Source: Candidatus Chlorohelix allophototropha
GTDB lineage: Bacteria > Chloroflexota > Chloroflexia > Chloroheliales > Chloroheliaceae
Length of the DNA: 64,000 nt
Direction: 5' to 3'
Assembly: GCF_030389965.1 (NCBI RefSeq)
Contig: NZ_CP128399.1
Span: forward strand, 1,178,001-1,242,000
Of this stretch, positions 55,110 through 63,694 are shown piece by piece. The notes under the pieces were generated by a model. It had not been told where the DNA came from and ran no database searches. It saw only the letters and a list, made by a program, of their open reading frames with translations. Both the position numbers and the translations under genes were made by a program. Every line of letters begins with the position of its first letter. Position 1 is the first letter of the stretch.

Positions 55110-55703
55110 ATGCCGGTAGTCGATAAAACCCTTGAGACACTCAAGCAATTGAAAGGGCAAGCACGTCTTGCAAAATTGAGACGGTACTTTAGAATCGGGA
55201 CTAACGTGCTTAGAGCAAAGATATATCTAAGAAAAGCCAGTTTTCTGGGCAAGTATGTACAGGTGTTGGGTAACCCCAGAATCGGAGTATGGGGTGGCGA
55301 AATGATAATCCACAATAAGGTGGTTATCGACTCAATTGTAGCACGGGTAGAAATTGTAGCGAACAAGGGTGGCAGGCTCGAAATCGGGGAAGGCACTTAC
55401 ATAAATTACGGCACTTCAATTGCGTGCAGCAAATCAATTGTAATCGGAAAAAAATGCTTGATTGGTACATACTGTAATATCATTGATAATGATTATCATG
55501 GCATTTTAGATCGAGATAAGCCCGCCCCATCACAAGAAGTAGTGCTTGAAGATAACGTATGGATTGGCGGTAAAGTTATTATATTAAAGGGAGTAACTAT
55601 CGGGAAAGACTCGGTGGTTGCCGCAGGCAGTGTCGTAACCCGCAGCATCCCGCCACGATGTATAGCTGCGGGTGTTCCGGCTAAAATCATCAAAACATTC
55701 TAG
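55110..55703 (+). CDS. Hexapeptide-repeat acyltransferase (WbbJ/maltose-acetyltransferase-like)
   Basis: 197 residues. The C-terminal two thirds are a left-handed beta-helix (LEIGEGTYINYGTSIACSKS, IVIGKKCLIGTYC, VWIGGKVIILKGVTIGKDSV, then AAGVPAKIIKTF) of the acetyltransferase type acting on sugars. The DNDYHGI segment carries the likely catalytic His. AAAGGAG lies 10 nt before the ATG. It is first in an operon with a glycosyltransferase and a glycoside hydrolase; the gap to the next gene is about 12-30 nt. Confidence 0.88.
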   Translation: MPVVDKTLETLKQLKGQARLAKLRRYFRIGTNVLRAKIYLRKASFLGKYVQVLGNPRIGVWGGEMIIHNKVVIDSIVARVEIVANKGGRLEIGEGTYINYGTSIACSKSIVIGKKCLIGTYCNIIDNDYHGILDRDKPAPSQEVVLEDNVWIGGKVIILKGVTIGKDSVVAAGSVVTRSIPPRCIAAGVPAKIIKTF

Positions 55704-55715
55704 GTAAATTACTTT

Positions 55716-56783
55716 TTGAAAGTATCAATAATTATGGATAAATTTGAAAATAGAAATGGGCGCAACGACGGTAAATTTTCACTACCTACCGTAACTTTTA
55801 TAATGCCCAGCCACAACCGTAAAAACCAACTTGAACGAGCGCTCAAAGCATTGGCTGTCCAGAATTATCCTAGCGAATTGCTAGACATGGTTTTGGTGTT
55901 GGATGGCTGTTCGGATGGTTCGGCGCAAATGGTGGAAGCAATGAAGCCCGCCTTGCCATATCGTATAACCCTAATAGAACGAGCGCAGGGGGGACCTGCG
56001 GCGGCTCGCAATACGGCGGTACGCGCCGCTACCGGCGAAATTATTCTCTTCATAGATGATGATATTGTAGCTACACCTCAACTGGTAACCGAACATATAC
56101 GTTTGCATCTGGAAGATGACCAAGCAGTGGTACTTGCGCCAATGGCTACCCCGAACGACCATGTACGACCTATCTGGGTACAGTGGGAAGAATACGCGCT
56201 GGAACTTAAGTATCGAGACATGGAAAACGGTCGTTATGAACCAACGGCACGCCAGTTCTTTACCGGCAATTGTTCACTCAGACGGCGCTGGTTTCTTGCC
56301 ACCGGAGAGTTCGATGAGGAATTAAAGCGGGCAGAGGATGTTGAATTTGCATTTCGCCTTGAACAAAAGTGCAAAGTGCATTTTTATTTTAATCCGAGCG
56401 CAATAGGCTATCATTATGCCTACCGCACCTTTGAATCTTGGAAACGCGCCCAATATTTATACGGTCGCTATGATGTAATTATGGATCGGGAGAAGGGGCA
56501 TACTTGGATAAGTAAGGTTATTTTGGAAGAGTTTTTGCAAAGAGATATAATTGTCCGTATGCTTGTGCCGCTATTCGTTAATTATAATTGGGTAAAGGGT
56601 GTTATGGGATATGTGTTCTTATTTGGAGCACATGTTCTTAAATTTATGGGCTTCAAGCGACTGGCTTTTAAGAGCTTGAGTTGTTTTTCCAATATTCTAT
56701 ACTGGCAAGGATTAAACGAAGAAATGATTAACGGTAGGAATACTAAACCTACTGAGCCTGCTCTAATGGAGGTTAAATCATGA
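55716..56783 (+). CDS. Family 2 glycosyltransferase
   Basis: 355 residues. GT-A motifs are visible: TVTFIMPSHNRKNQLERALK (about 26-45), VLDGCSDGS, GGPAAARNTAVRAA, the metal-binding FIDDDI (DxD, about 111-116), and RAEDVEFAFRL. A hydrophobic C-terminal stretch may associate with the membrane. The start is uncertain: TTG at 55716 or ATG at 55734; neither has a strong ribosome binding site. It shares ATGA with the next gene and so is coupled to it. Confidence 0.9.
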   Translation: MKVSIIMDKFENRNGRNDGKFSLPTVTFIMPSHNRKNQLERALKALAVQNYPSELLDMVLVLDGCSDGSAQMVEAMKPALPYRITLIERAQGGPAAARNTAVRAATGEIILFIDDDIVATPQLVTEHIRLHLEDDQAVVLAPMATPNDHVRPIWVQWEEYALELKYRDMENGRYEPTARQFFTGNCSLRRRWFLATGEFDEELKRAEDVEFAFRLEQKCKVHFYFNPSAIGYHYAYRTFESWKRAQYLYGRYDVIMDREKGHTWISKVILEEFLQRDIIVRMLVPLFVNYNWVKGVMGYVFLFGAHVLKFMGFKRLAFKSLSCFSNILYWQGLNEEMINGRNTKPTEPALMEVKS

Positions 56784-58579
56784 AGCGAAAGACGCTTCGC
56801 AAAAACATTGCTCGTCCCAAATACCTGCTGCCCCTGGCAGTATGCTCCATAATTTTAAGTTCAATGCTCTTGGGCGCTTGTACTGATAATAGCGTACCTA
56901 GCTTACCACCGGGAACACGCGGTCCAATTATTTTTGAGTCCACTCCTACTGAGACAGCTAGTACTACAGCAGCAGCTACTACCACAGTCAATCGTGGAAT
57001 TACCATTGATATTGACCAGACCAAAGTCTTGCACCAAATCAGCCCTTACATCTACGGTATAGCCGGTACAGATCAATCTACCGAGTATCTGCAACAATTA
57101 CGCCCTACCCTTTTTCGTTGGGGTGGCAACCCTTCCACAAGATATAACTGGGTGCTAGGCAATGCCTGGAATACCGGGCGTGATGGCGGTTTCCACAATA
57201 CCAGTTATAATAATCCAGCCGACCCCAATACGGTACGCAATGTGCTGGAAGAATCATTGCAAGTTACGAAAGACCTGAACGCCCCAATGCTTGTCACCAT
57301 TCCCACCATAGGCTGGGTCGCCAAAAATAGTGATCCCCAATTCTTTTCTTGGCAAGTACCCGATCTTGGAGCAGTTCCTGATAAGCCCGGATCCCAAGCA
57401 ATCATCGGCTATGACCCGACTGCCAACCGTCAACGTACTAGTGTGATTTCTAAAGCTACCAAAGGCGCACCCTTTGTTTTTCAACCCAATCCAGATAGCC
57501 CCGTTATCTACCAAGACGAACTGATTGCAAGGTTGGTGAAAAAATTCGGACGTGCTGATCAAGGTGGCGTGAAATTTTACGCAATGGATAATGAGCCGGA
57601 ATTGTGGAGTACAACCCATACCGATGTACATCCCACCCGGGTGGGTTACGATGAAATTCTGAACCAGTTCCTAGAATATTCTAGCGCAGTAAAGGCGGTT
57701 GACCCAACCGCACAAATAGCCGGACCCACCACTAGCGGTTGGACATACTATTTCAATTCGGAGCTTGACCGGGGTAATGACAATTTCCGTACGGCTGCCG
57801 ACCGCAAGGCGCATAATGATATGGCATTCCTGCCTTGGTTCCTTTCTAAAGTACGTGAATATGATGAGAAAGTTGGTTATCGTACCCTCGATATACTTGA
57901 TATTCATTATTATCCGCAAGCTAGCGGAGTTTTTGCAGGCGATACCGGCACTAACGCAAACGACCTGCGCTTGAATGCGGTGCGCTCACTCTATGATCCC
58001 AATTATGTCGATGAGTCTTGGATTGCTCAAAGAATCCGCTTAATACCGCTTATGTACGAGTGGATAAACCAATATTATCCCGGTACCAAACTGGCAATCA
58101 ACGAGTGGAATTTTGGAGCAGATCACACTTTGAACGGAGGATTAGCTATAGCCAACGCACTTGGAATCTTCGGGCGATACAATCTGTATATGGCATCATA
58201 TTGGCAGTCTCCCGAGTCTAACGGAGCAGGTTTCCAAGCCTTCAAAATGTATACCAATTTTGACGGCAACGGTACGCGCTTCGGCGATCAGGCGCTGGAT
58301 GCCAAAAGCAGTAGCCCTTTGTATATCGCCAGCTATGCGGCGCTAAATAACACAACCGGACATATGCAGATTATGCTGATAAACAACAAACCCGGTCGTA
58401 ATGTTACAGTAACTGTACAACTGGCTAAAGCCATTGCAGAGCAGGATGCCGATGTTTACGAATTGAGCGCCAATACTAACGACCGTCTTGTTAAACAAAC
58501 CCCGCTTAAAATTACCGGAGATAACTTCCCGGTAAGCGTTCCCGGTTATTCTGCTATCCTGATTGACCTGAAACCCTAA
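56780..58579 (+). CDS. GH44-like glycoside hydrolase lipoprotein
   Basis: 599 residues. The signal peptide ends in LLGAC, a lipobox, followed by a short Thr/Ala linker. The body reads like family 44 glycoside hydrolases: LFRWGGNPSTRYNW (about 111-124), MDNEPELWSTTHTDVHP with the likely acid/base Glu, LDIHYYPQ, and INEWNFGADHTLNGG with the likely nucleophile Glu. GH44 enzymes cut beta-1,4-glucan or xyloglucan backbones. Inside a polysaccharide operon it may trim or release the polymer rather than feed on plant matter. GGAGG lies 7 nt before the ATG, and the gene overlaps the glycosyltransferase by 4 nt. Confidence 0.85.
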   Translation: MKRKTLRKNIARPKYLLPLAVCSIILSSMLLGACTDNSVPSLPPGTRGPIIFESTPTETASTTAAATTTVNRGITIDIDQTKVLHQISPYIYGIAGTDQSTEYLQQLRPTLFRWGGNPSTRYNWVLGNAWNTGRDGGFHNTSYNNPADPNTVRNVLEESLQVTKDLNAPMLVTIPTIGWVAKNSDPQFFSWQVPDLGAVPDKPGSQAIIGYDPTANRQRTSVISKATKGAPFVFQPNPDSPVIYQDELIARLVKKFGRADQGGVKFYAMDNEPELWSTTHTDVHPTRVGYDEILNQFLEYSSAVKAVDPTAQIAGPTTSGWTYYFNSELDRGNDNFRTAADRKAHNDMAFLPWFLSKVREYDEKVGYRTLDILDIHYYPQASGVFAGDTGTNANDLRLNAVRSLYDPNYVDESWIAQRIRLIPLMYEWINQYYPGTKLAINEWNFGADHTLNGGLAIANALGIFGRYNLYMASYWQSPESNGAGFQAFKMYTNFDGNGTRFGDQALDAKSSSPLYIASYAALNNTTGHMQIMLINNKPGRNVTVTVQLAKAIAEQDADVYELSANTNDRLVKQTPLKITGDNFPVSVPGYSAILIDLKP

Positions 58580-58595
58580 ACTTGACAGTTCTTTC

Positions 58596-58630
58596 ATCCT
58601 CTTGCTGTTTACGGGCAAGAGGATTTTTAT
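58596..58630 (+). terminator. Rho-independent terminator of the acyltransferase-GT2-GH44 operon
   Basis: ATCCTCTTGC (58596-58605) pairs perfectly with GCAAGAGGAT (58615-58624), followed by TTTTATTATT. Confidence 0.92.
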
Positions 58631-58667
58631 TATTGCCAGCTTTGCTGCAATCAAGTCAACATAACTA

Positions 58668-58696
58668 TTGATTTTACGCTAATATGCCGTTATAAT
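58668..58696 (+). promoter_or_regulatory. Sigma70-like promoter for the TPR/Thr-rich protein gene
   Basis: TTGATT (58668-58673), 17 bases, then TATAAT (58691-58696). Transcription would start near 58703, about 84 bases before the ATG. Confidence 0.65.
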
Positions 58697-58786
58697 ACGC
58701 TGGAGTAAACATAACTCTATATCCTAATGTCTATTAATGTGGGGAATAATCGGCAGATTAAGCGGGAGTAAAGGGGCGCAACAACT

Positions 58787-60559
58787 ATGAACCCTAGTGA
58801 TTTGTTGCAAGAAGGCATTACCGCGGTGCGCAGCGGCAACAAGAAGCAAGGTGCCGAAAAGTTAATGGAATTGGTTAAACAGGACTCACGCAATGCGGAA
58901 GCGTGGTTCTGGCTTGCCGCCGCCACTGATAATCAGGAAGAAGCTGCTCAGTGTTTACGACGGTCACTGCGGATAGACCCCGGTCACACCCGCGCCAAAC
59001 AAGCGTTGGAATCAATCGAGCAAGGAATGAGCGCGCCTACAAACACACCTTCTTCGGTGCCTCCGCTGAACTTTGACGCGACCGATTCTTCATCTCAAAG
59101 TATGCGCCCGCTCAACACCGGCGAATTGCTCAGTGGTTCTATGGGCTTCGATTCTCCTTATACTTCTTTTTCGCCCACGCCACCGCCACGCCAAGAACAA
59201 CCCACCCGTAGCATGCCTATCGTTTCAAATGATCCGGTATCACTCATCGGCGATTTAAATACGCCGCCGCCGCCGCTTACCGGCAACGAACCGACCCCGC
59301 CGCCGCCTTTTGGAATGCCGGCATGGGCTAATCAGGCACCTCCTGTTGCTACAAATCAACCTGCCGCAGCACCTACACGTCCCAATCTTCCCGACCCTTA
59401 TTCAGCTACGCAAGGTGCGCCCGGTATGCCACCGCCTTTTCAGATGCAGTCAGGAGGCACAGGGCTTTCTTTCGCCCAACTTGACCCGGCTGCCGCGCAA
59501 GCTCAACTGGAGGCTGCTGCCAAACCGCAGCCTGTGTCAGACCCTAACGCAGATTTGCGTGCCCGGTTACTTGGAAATATGTCCGGTGGTGTTGCGGCAC
59601 CTCCCCCTCCGGTTCAACAAGCCGGTCAGGGACGTAATACCTTTACCCCTGATCCAAACTTAAAGCAGGCAAACGTGCAAACAAAAAAGAAAAAAGGCGG
59701 GATTAAGCCTATTTACCTGTTGATTGCATTTTTGGTGATTTTTGCGACAGTTGCAGCCGCCGCTTTACTCTTGCGCAAAGGCGACACTCCAATACAAATT
59801 ACTGCCGATAACCAAACTGCTACTGCGGTAGCCGGAATTACCCAAACTCCCGCAGCAACAACTACGGCAGCGACTACAACCGCCACTGCCACCACCACTC
59901 CGCAGGTGGTAGCAACTACTACTGCCGCGGTGTTGCCCACTGCCACAACTACTACTACCGCCACTTCTACAAAGGCTGCGACTACAGCAACAGGAGCGAC
60001 CGCAACCGCAACTTCGCGAGTCGTTATAATTACTACGGTGGCTTCACAAACTACCACCAAAGCGTCAACTACCACTACCGCACCTGCTACCCCTACGGTT
60101 GCGGTACCGACTCCATCCGCCGCAATTACCTTTGGAGCGGAGGTTCCCGAATCGGTACAAATTTTTGTACGCGATACCAATAGTGTGGTTTCGGGGCTTG
60201 GCTTCGTGGATACCAATATTGAGCGGCTGATTTTCAATCCCTTTAGGGCTGGCAAGTTGAACACGAACAGCGCTTCAAACAATGAAGAGTTGAATTATTA
60301 CCTAGTAATTGCCGGGCAACTCTCACGCAAGCTCAAGGACTCTACCCCACCGGAGGGAGCACTTGATCTTGGCACAATCGCAGGCGATTACGCCAACCAT
60401 ATTACGGACATGCTGAATATGATTGACCGCTATAAGGTCACAGGGCAAGATTATTATATGCAGCAAGCATCAGCGCTATTGGATAAATCGCGCTCTGATC
60501 GCGCTCAATGGGCTAAGGTTCTGGCAGGTGGTTATCCCTACAAAGCGCTGCTTTCCTAG
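58787..60559 (+). CDS. TPR, Pro-rich and Thr-rich membrane protein
   Basis: 590 residues in clear modules: an N-terminal TPR pair (about 5-85, with AEAWFWLAAATDNQEEAAQC), a long Pro/Gln/Ala-rich disordered part (about 85-300), a basic KKKKGG and one membrane helix (about 307-328), a Thr/Ala-rich linker (about 345-440), and a C-terminal helical domain of about 140 residues. The helix puts the TPR part inside the cell and the linker and C-terminal domain outside. AAAGGGG lies 10 nt before the ATG. The C-terminal domain was not recognised. It may couple an inner scaffold to the cell surface. Confidence 0.75.
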   Translation: MNPSDLLQEGITAVRSGNKKQGAEKLMELVKQDSRNAEAWFWLAAATDNQEEAAQCLRRSLRIDPGHTRAKQALESIEQGMSAPTNTPSSVPPLNFDATDSSSQSMRPLNTGELLSGSMGFDSPYTSFSPTPPPRQEQPTRSMPIVSNDPVSLIGDLNTPPPPLTGNEPTPPPPFGMPAWANQAPPVATNQPAAAPTRPNLPDPYSATQGAPGMPPPFQMQSGGTGLSFAQLDPAAAQAQLEAAAKPQPVSDPNADLRARLLGNMSGGVAAPPPPVQQAGQGRNTFTPDPNLKQANVQTKKKKGGIKPIYLLIAFLVIFATVAAAALLLRKGDTPIQITADNQTATAVAGITQTPAATTTAATTTATATTTPQVVATTTAAVLPTATTTTTATSTKAATTATGATATATSRVVIITTVASQTTTKASTTTTAPATPTVAVPTPSAAITFGAEVPESVQIFVRDTNSVVSGLGFVDTNIERLIFNPFRAGKLNTNSASNNEELNYYLVIAGQLSRKLKDSTPPEGALDLGTIAGDYANHITDMLNMIDRYKVTGQDYYMQQASALLDKSRSDRAQWAKVLAGGYPYKALLS

Positions 60560-60577
60560 AATCCTGAAAACGCGATG

Positions 60578-60605
60578 GGGGCGAGTAAATATCGCCCCTT
60601 TTTAT
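60578..60605 (+). terminator. Rho-independent terminator
   Basis: GGGGCGA (60578-60584) pairs with TCGCCCC (60592-60598), followed by TTTTTATTTT. Confidence 0.9.
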
Positions 60606-60655
60606 TTTGCTTTTCTAAGCAAAGTCATATAAAACGGCGAGACCAGCGGGAAAGC

Positions 60656-61121
60656 TCAACCAAGAAGGTAAGGGCATTCTACCATTATTTCAGGTTTGCC
60701 CATTGGGTGCAACCCTAACTCAAGACAGATATAGCGCAAATGCGTCTGAGCGCGCACCGTGCCTTTCATCCCTCCGGCACCAACAATTCCTAGCGGCTTA
60801 CCGGACAGCAGGTTAACACGAAGCGGGCGGGAAGACTAATCCAACGCATTTTTTAACACGCCGGAAACCGAATAGTTATACTCCGGGGTGGCAATCAGCA
60901 GGGCATCAGCAGCACGGATGCGTTCCTTAAACTCGGTAACAGGCGAGGGTACGCCCGCAGTTTCAAGGTCGCTGTTTATAAAGCGGAATTGGGGCAAGGT
61001 CAAAAATCTCAATCTCTAAATCAGCTGGCTTTAATTCGCGGGCGAGATGCAGCAACGCCGTGTTGTACGAATTTTTGCGAAGGCTGCCTGAAAACGCCAG
61101 CACATGAATAGGCTCAGACAT
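60656..61121 (-). pseudogene. Decayed NADPH-dependent FMN reductase
   Basis: On the minus strand the start at 61121 reads MSEPIHVLAFSGSLRKNSYN, the N-terminus of the NADPH-dependent FMN reductase (flavodoxin-fold) family. After FDLAPIPLY the frame breaks: one extra A in the run complementary to 60975-60977 shifts it to an early stop. In the other frame the family sequence continues with TPEYNYSVSGVLKNALD, then an in-frame TAG (60838-60836) stands where the family has Trp (ALDW), then SSRPLRVNL and GKPLGIVGAGGMKG follow to a natural stop. So two separate lesions disable an otherwise full-length gene of about 155 codons. A sequencing error could explain one lesion but hardly both. Confidence 0.85.
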
Positions 61122-61473
61122 TTATATGGAATCCTTTCTCAAAAGGTTTTAATTAAGTAAGGTAAATTTTAATGGTGCTTACTTTTTGCAAGTAGTTCCA
61201 CAGTCTATAATAAGTGCAAACATGCGGCAAGCCAAGCAGATTACAATATTCAAGGTAATAGACCTGTGTAACTAACGGAATTCGAGCGGGGTCTAGAGGT
61301 ATTCCCTATATCTCTCTCGCTCTTCACCCCCTGAAGGGGTGAACAACAGGCAGAAGCAAAACAAAATAAGCGCAAGTTGCCGGATTGCTTGCCATTATAT
61401 TTTATGGGGATTACAATTTACAGGATATAATAAGCCTGACTGGAATTATTATTTAGGTTGAAGCTAAAATCAC
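61122..61473. other. Intergenic region with hairpin at 61323-61343
   Basis: About 350 bases between the reductase pseudogene and the NUDIX gene. TTCACCCC (61323-61330) pairs with GGGGTGAA (61336-61343) in an 8-bp stem without T-tract. The promoter at 61389-61417 lies downstream of it. Confidence 0.5.
61389..61417 (+). promoter_or_regulatory. Sigma70-like promoter for the NUDIX/CoA-transferase operon
   Basis: TTGCCA (61389-61394), 17 bases, then TACAAT (61412-61417); each box has five of six consensus bases. A TATAAT at 61426-61431 is an alternative -10 without a good -35. Confidence 0.55.
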
Positions 61474-61974
61474 ATGGCGAAAGTAGATGAAGAACGAATC
61501 CTAAATCAATGGGATGGTCCCGGAGAAGCGGAAGATGTCTCGGCGGGCGGCGTGGTATTCCGACGGTTAGAGCGGGATGGCGTTTCGCGCTGGCAAATCG
61601 CCATGATGCGCCGTACCGACAATGGGGGTTGGGACTTACCGAAGGGACATCTTGAAAACGGTGAAAACCACGAGCAGGCAGCGCTCCGAGAAGTAAATGA
61701 AGAGGTTGGGCTAGAAGCAGAAATAGTGCTGCAATTGGGAGAGAGCCGCTACATCGCCGATACACGGCGAGGACCGAAGCGCAAATTGGTAGTATGGTAT
61801 TTAATGCGCGCTACCCCCTACGGTCAAAACCCGCGCCCGCAACCGGGAGAAACAGTGGATACCAATTGGATTGACCTTGAAGGCGCAATCCCTTTGGCGG
61901 TGTATCCTACTGCCAGAGTGATATTGTTGCGGGCGCGGCGTTATCTTGAATCCCTAAAAGAGAAAGCCTTATGA
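61474..61974 (+). CDS. NUDIX hydrolase
   Basis: 166 residues. The complete Nudix box is present: GHLENGENHEQAALREVNEE followed by VGL (about residues 55-77), with the Glu residues that bind metal. The family hydrolyses nucleoside diphosphates linked to another group, such as (di)nucleoside polyphosphates or ADP-sugars. The core begins with SAGGVVFRRLE. The ribosome binding site before the ATG is weak. It overlaps the next gene by four bases (ATGA), so the products are made together. Confidence 0.93.
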   Translation: MAKVDEERILNQWDGPGEAEDVSAGGVVFRRLERDGVSRWQIAMMRRTDNGGWDLPKGHLENGENHEQAALREVNEEVGLEAEIVLQLGESRYIADTRRGPKRKLVVWYLMRATPYGQNPRPQPGETVDTNWIDLEGAIPLAVYPTARVILLRARRYLESLKEKAL

Positions 61975-62861
61975 CAGAGGAAATTCCCAAAGCTACCCGT
62001 GTTTCGAAAAAGCTTGAGTTGGCAGAAGTTGTCAGCCGCTACCTGCCAGACGAGGTGGAGAGCCTTGCAATTGGCGGTATGCACATGCACAACAACCCGA
62101 TGGCGCTGATACGAGAGGTGGTACGCCAGAAAAAGCGCATCAAGCGGCTCATTACCAGTCCTGCCGCTTGCATCAACGCCGATTTGCTCATCGGCGCAGG
62201 GCTGGTGGAAGAAATTGTTACCGCTTATGTGGGTTTTGAGCATTTGGGATTAGCGCCCGCTTTCCGGCGTTTTGCTCAGGAAGGCAAGCTCAAGGTTTAT
62301 GAAATTGACGAACTTACGCTGATTTTGGGGCTTAAAGCCGCTTCGAACGGGCAACCCTTTGCCGCACTGAGTCCTGCGCTTGCCTTTAGTGATGTGTCCA
62401 AATTCTCACCGGAATTTTACAAGCCCATTACCAACCCTTTCAACGGACAACCCGCTTTTGCCTGTCCGCCCATCAAGCCTCAGATAGCTTTTATTGCAGT
62501 GCAACAAGGCGATGAGTACGGCAACGGGATTTTCAAGGGCGCACCTTTTATAGATCGCGAAATGATGTTTGCCGCCGAGACGGTGCTTTTACAGATTGAG
62601 CAACTCACTCCTTCCGAGCAAGTTACCCGCAATCCGCTTCAGGTTACGGTTCCGGGCATGAAAGTTTCCGCAGTAGTAGCAGCGCGTTTTGGCTGTCACC
62701 CCACCAGTTGCCACCGTGTGTACCACTACGATGAGGAACATCTGAAGCTGTATTTGCAGATGGCAGCTACCGCTGAAGGTTTTGAAGAGTATCTCCAGAA
62801 ATACATTATTGGGTATAGCGAAGAAGAATATCTCAAGCGTACCCAATCACGCACCCTTTAG
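61971..62861 (+). CDS. CoA-transferase, alpha subunit (glutaconate-type family I)
   Basis: 296 residues of the family I CoA-transferase alpha fold. The Gly-rich start (SLAIGGMHMHNNPMALIREV, about residues 24-43) and GAGLVEEIVTAYVGFE are typical of the glutaconate CoA-transferase subunit A group. It pairs with the next gene to move CoA between two carboxylic acids. The acids cannot be told from sequence. Coupled upstream to the NUDIX gene. Confidence 0.88.
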   Translation: MTEEIPKATRVSKKLELAEVVSRYLPDEVESLAIGGMHMHNNPMALIREVVRQKKRIKRLITSPAACINADLLIGAGLVEEIVTAYVGFEHLGLAPAFRRFAQEGKLKVYEIDELTLILGLKAASNGQPFAALSPALAFSDVSKFSPEFYKPITNPFNGQPAFACPPIKPQIAFIAVQQGDEYGNGIFKGAPFIDREMMFAAETVLLQIEQLTPSEQVTRNPLQVTVPGMKVSAVVAARFGCHPTSCHRVYHYDEEHLKLYLQMAATAEGFEEYLQKYIIGYSEEEYLKRTQSRTL

Positions 62862-62876
62862 GAAGTAGGTGGTTTG

Positions 62877-63683
62877 ATGCAAATCAGGCTGGAAATGATA
62901 GACAGACCCCGCAAGGGTTATTCAATACTCGAACTGATGGCGTGTGTGATGTCCCGCACTTTAATAGATGGCACAACCGTAGGGACTGGCGCAGGAAGCG
63001 CAGTGGCAAGGGCAGCTTGCCGTTTGGCGCAATTGACCCACGCCCCAAATCTGAATTATCTGGCGGGAGGTAGCGGTGCGGTAAATCCTTTGCTCGACCC
63101 CTTGGTGGCTTCCTCTTGCGATTACACCAATTACATCTGCGAGTCGGTGGTGACAATGAGCGATGTAATCGGCTCAATACCAACCGGCACAACCGACCTG
63201 TTTTTTTGCGGAGGCTTGCAAGTTGACCGCTACGGGAATGTGAACCTGAGCGTAATCGGCGATTACAATAAACCACGCTTACGTGGACCCGGTTCGGCGG
63301 CTTTGCCGTTAATGACAGGGGCGCGCCACTTCATCATTTTTATGACCGACCATTCGCCCCGCTCTTTCGTGGAAAAGGTGGATTTCCGCACCGCCCCCGG
63401 TTTTCTGGAAGGCGGCGAATCGTGGCGAGCCGCTAAGGCGCAGGGCTTGATTAAGGGGGAAGGACCGTTACTAGTGCTTTCACCGTTGGCAGTGCTGGAT
63501 TTCGAGGAAGAAAGCAAGACGATGCGCTTACTCTCGGTGCATCCAGGCAAAACGGTTGAGGAAGTGATGGCGGCTACGGGCTTTAGCCTGATTGTGCCTG
63601 AAAATGTGCCTGAGACAAGCCCTCCATCGCCAGAAGAACTAAAGCATCTGCGCTCTTTTGATGCCGACGGTATTTTGATCTAA
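62877..63683 (+). CDS. CoA-transferase, beta subunit (glutaconate-type family I)
   Basis: 268 residues. Segments such as GTGAGSAVARAACRLAQLTH, LAGGSGAVNP and DLFFCGGLQVDRYGNVNLSV match the beta subunits of the glutaconate CoA-transferase group. The ATG at 62877 is preferred; a TTG directly before it would add one residue. AGGTGG lies just upstream. It starts 15 nt after the alpha subunit, so both are made from one transcript. Confidence 0.87.
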   Translation: MQIRLEMIDRPRKGYSILELMACVMSRTLIDGTTVGTGAGSAVARAACRLAQLTHAPNLNYLAGGSGAVNPLLDPLVASSCDYTNYICESVVTMSDVIGSIPTGTTDLFFCGGLQVDRYGNVNLSVIGDYNKPRLRGPGSAALPLMTGARHFIIFMTDHSPRSFVEKVDFRTAPGFLEGGESWRAAKAQGLIKGEGPLLVLSPLAVLDFEEESKTMRLLSVHPGKTVEEVMAATGFSLIVPENVPETSPPSPEELKHLRSFDADGILI

Positions 63684-63694
63684 TAGGCGGATTT

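Noticed and set aside
59713-60282. Minus-strand 189-codon Val/Ala-rich frame
   Set aside because: Antisense of the Thr-rich linker and C-terminal part of the plus-strand TPR protein; no ribosome binding site or family.
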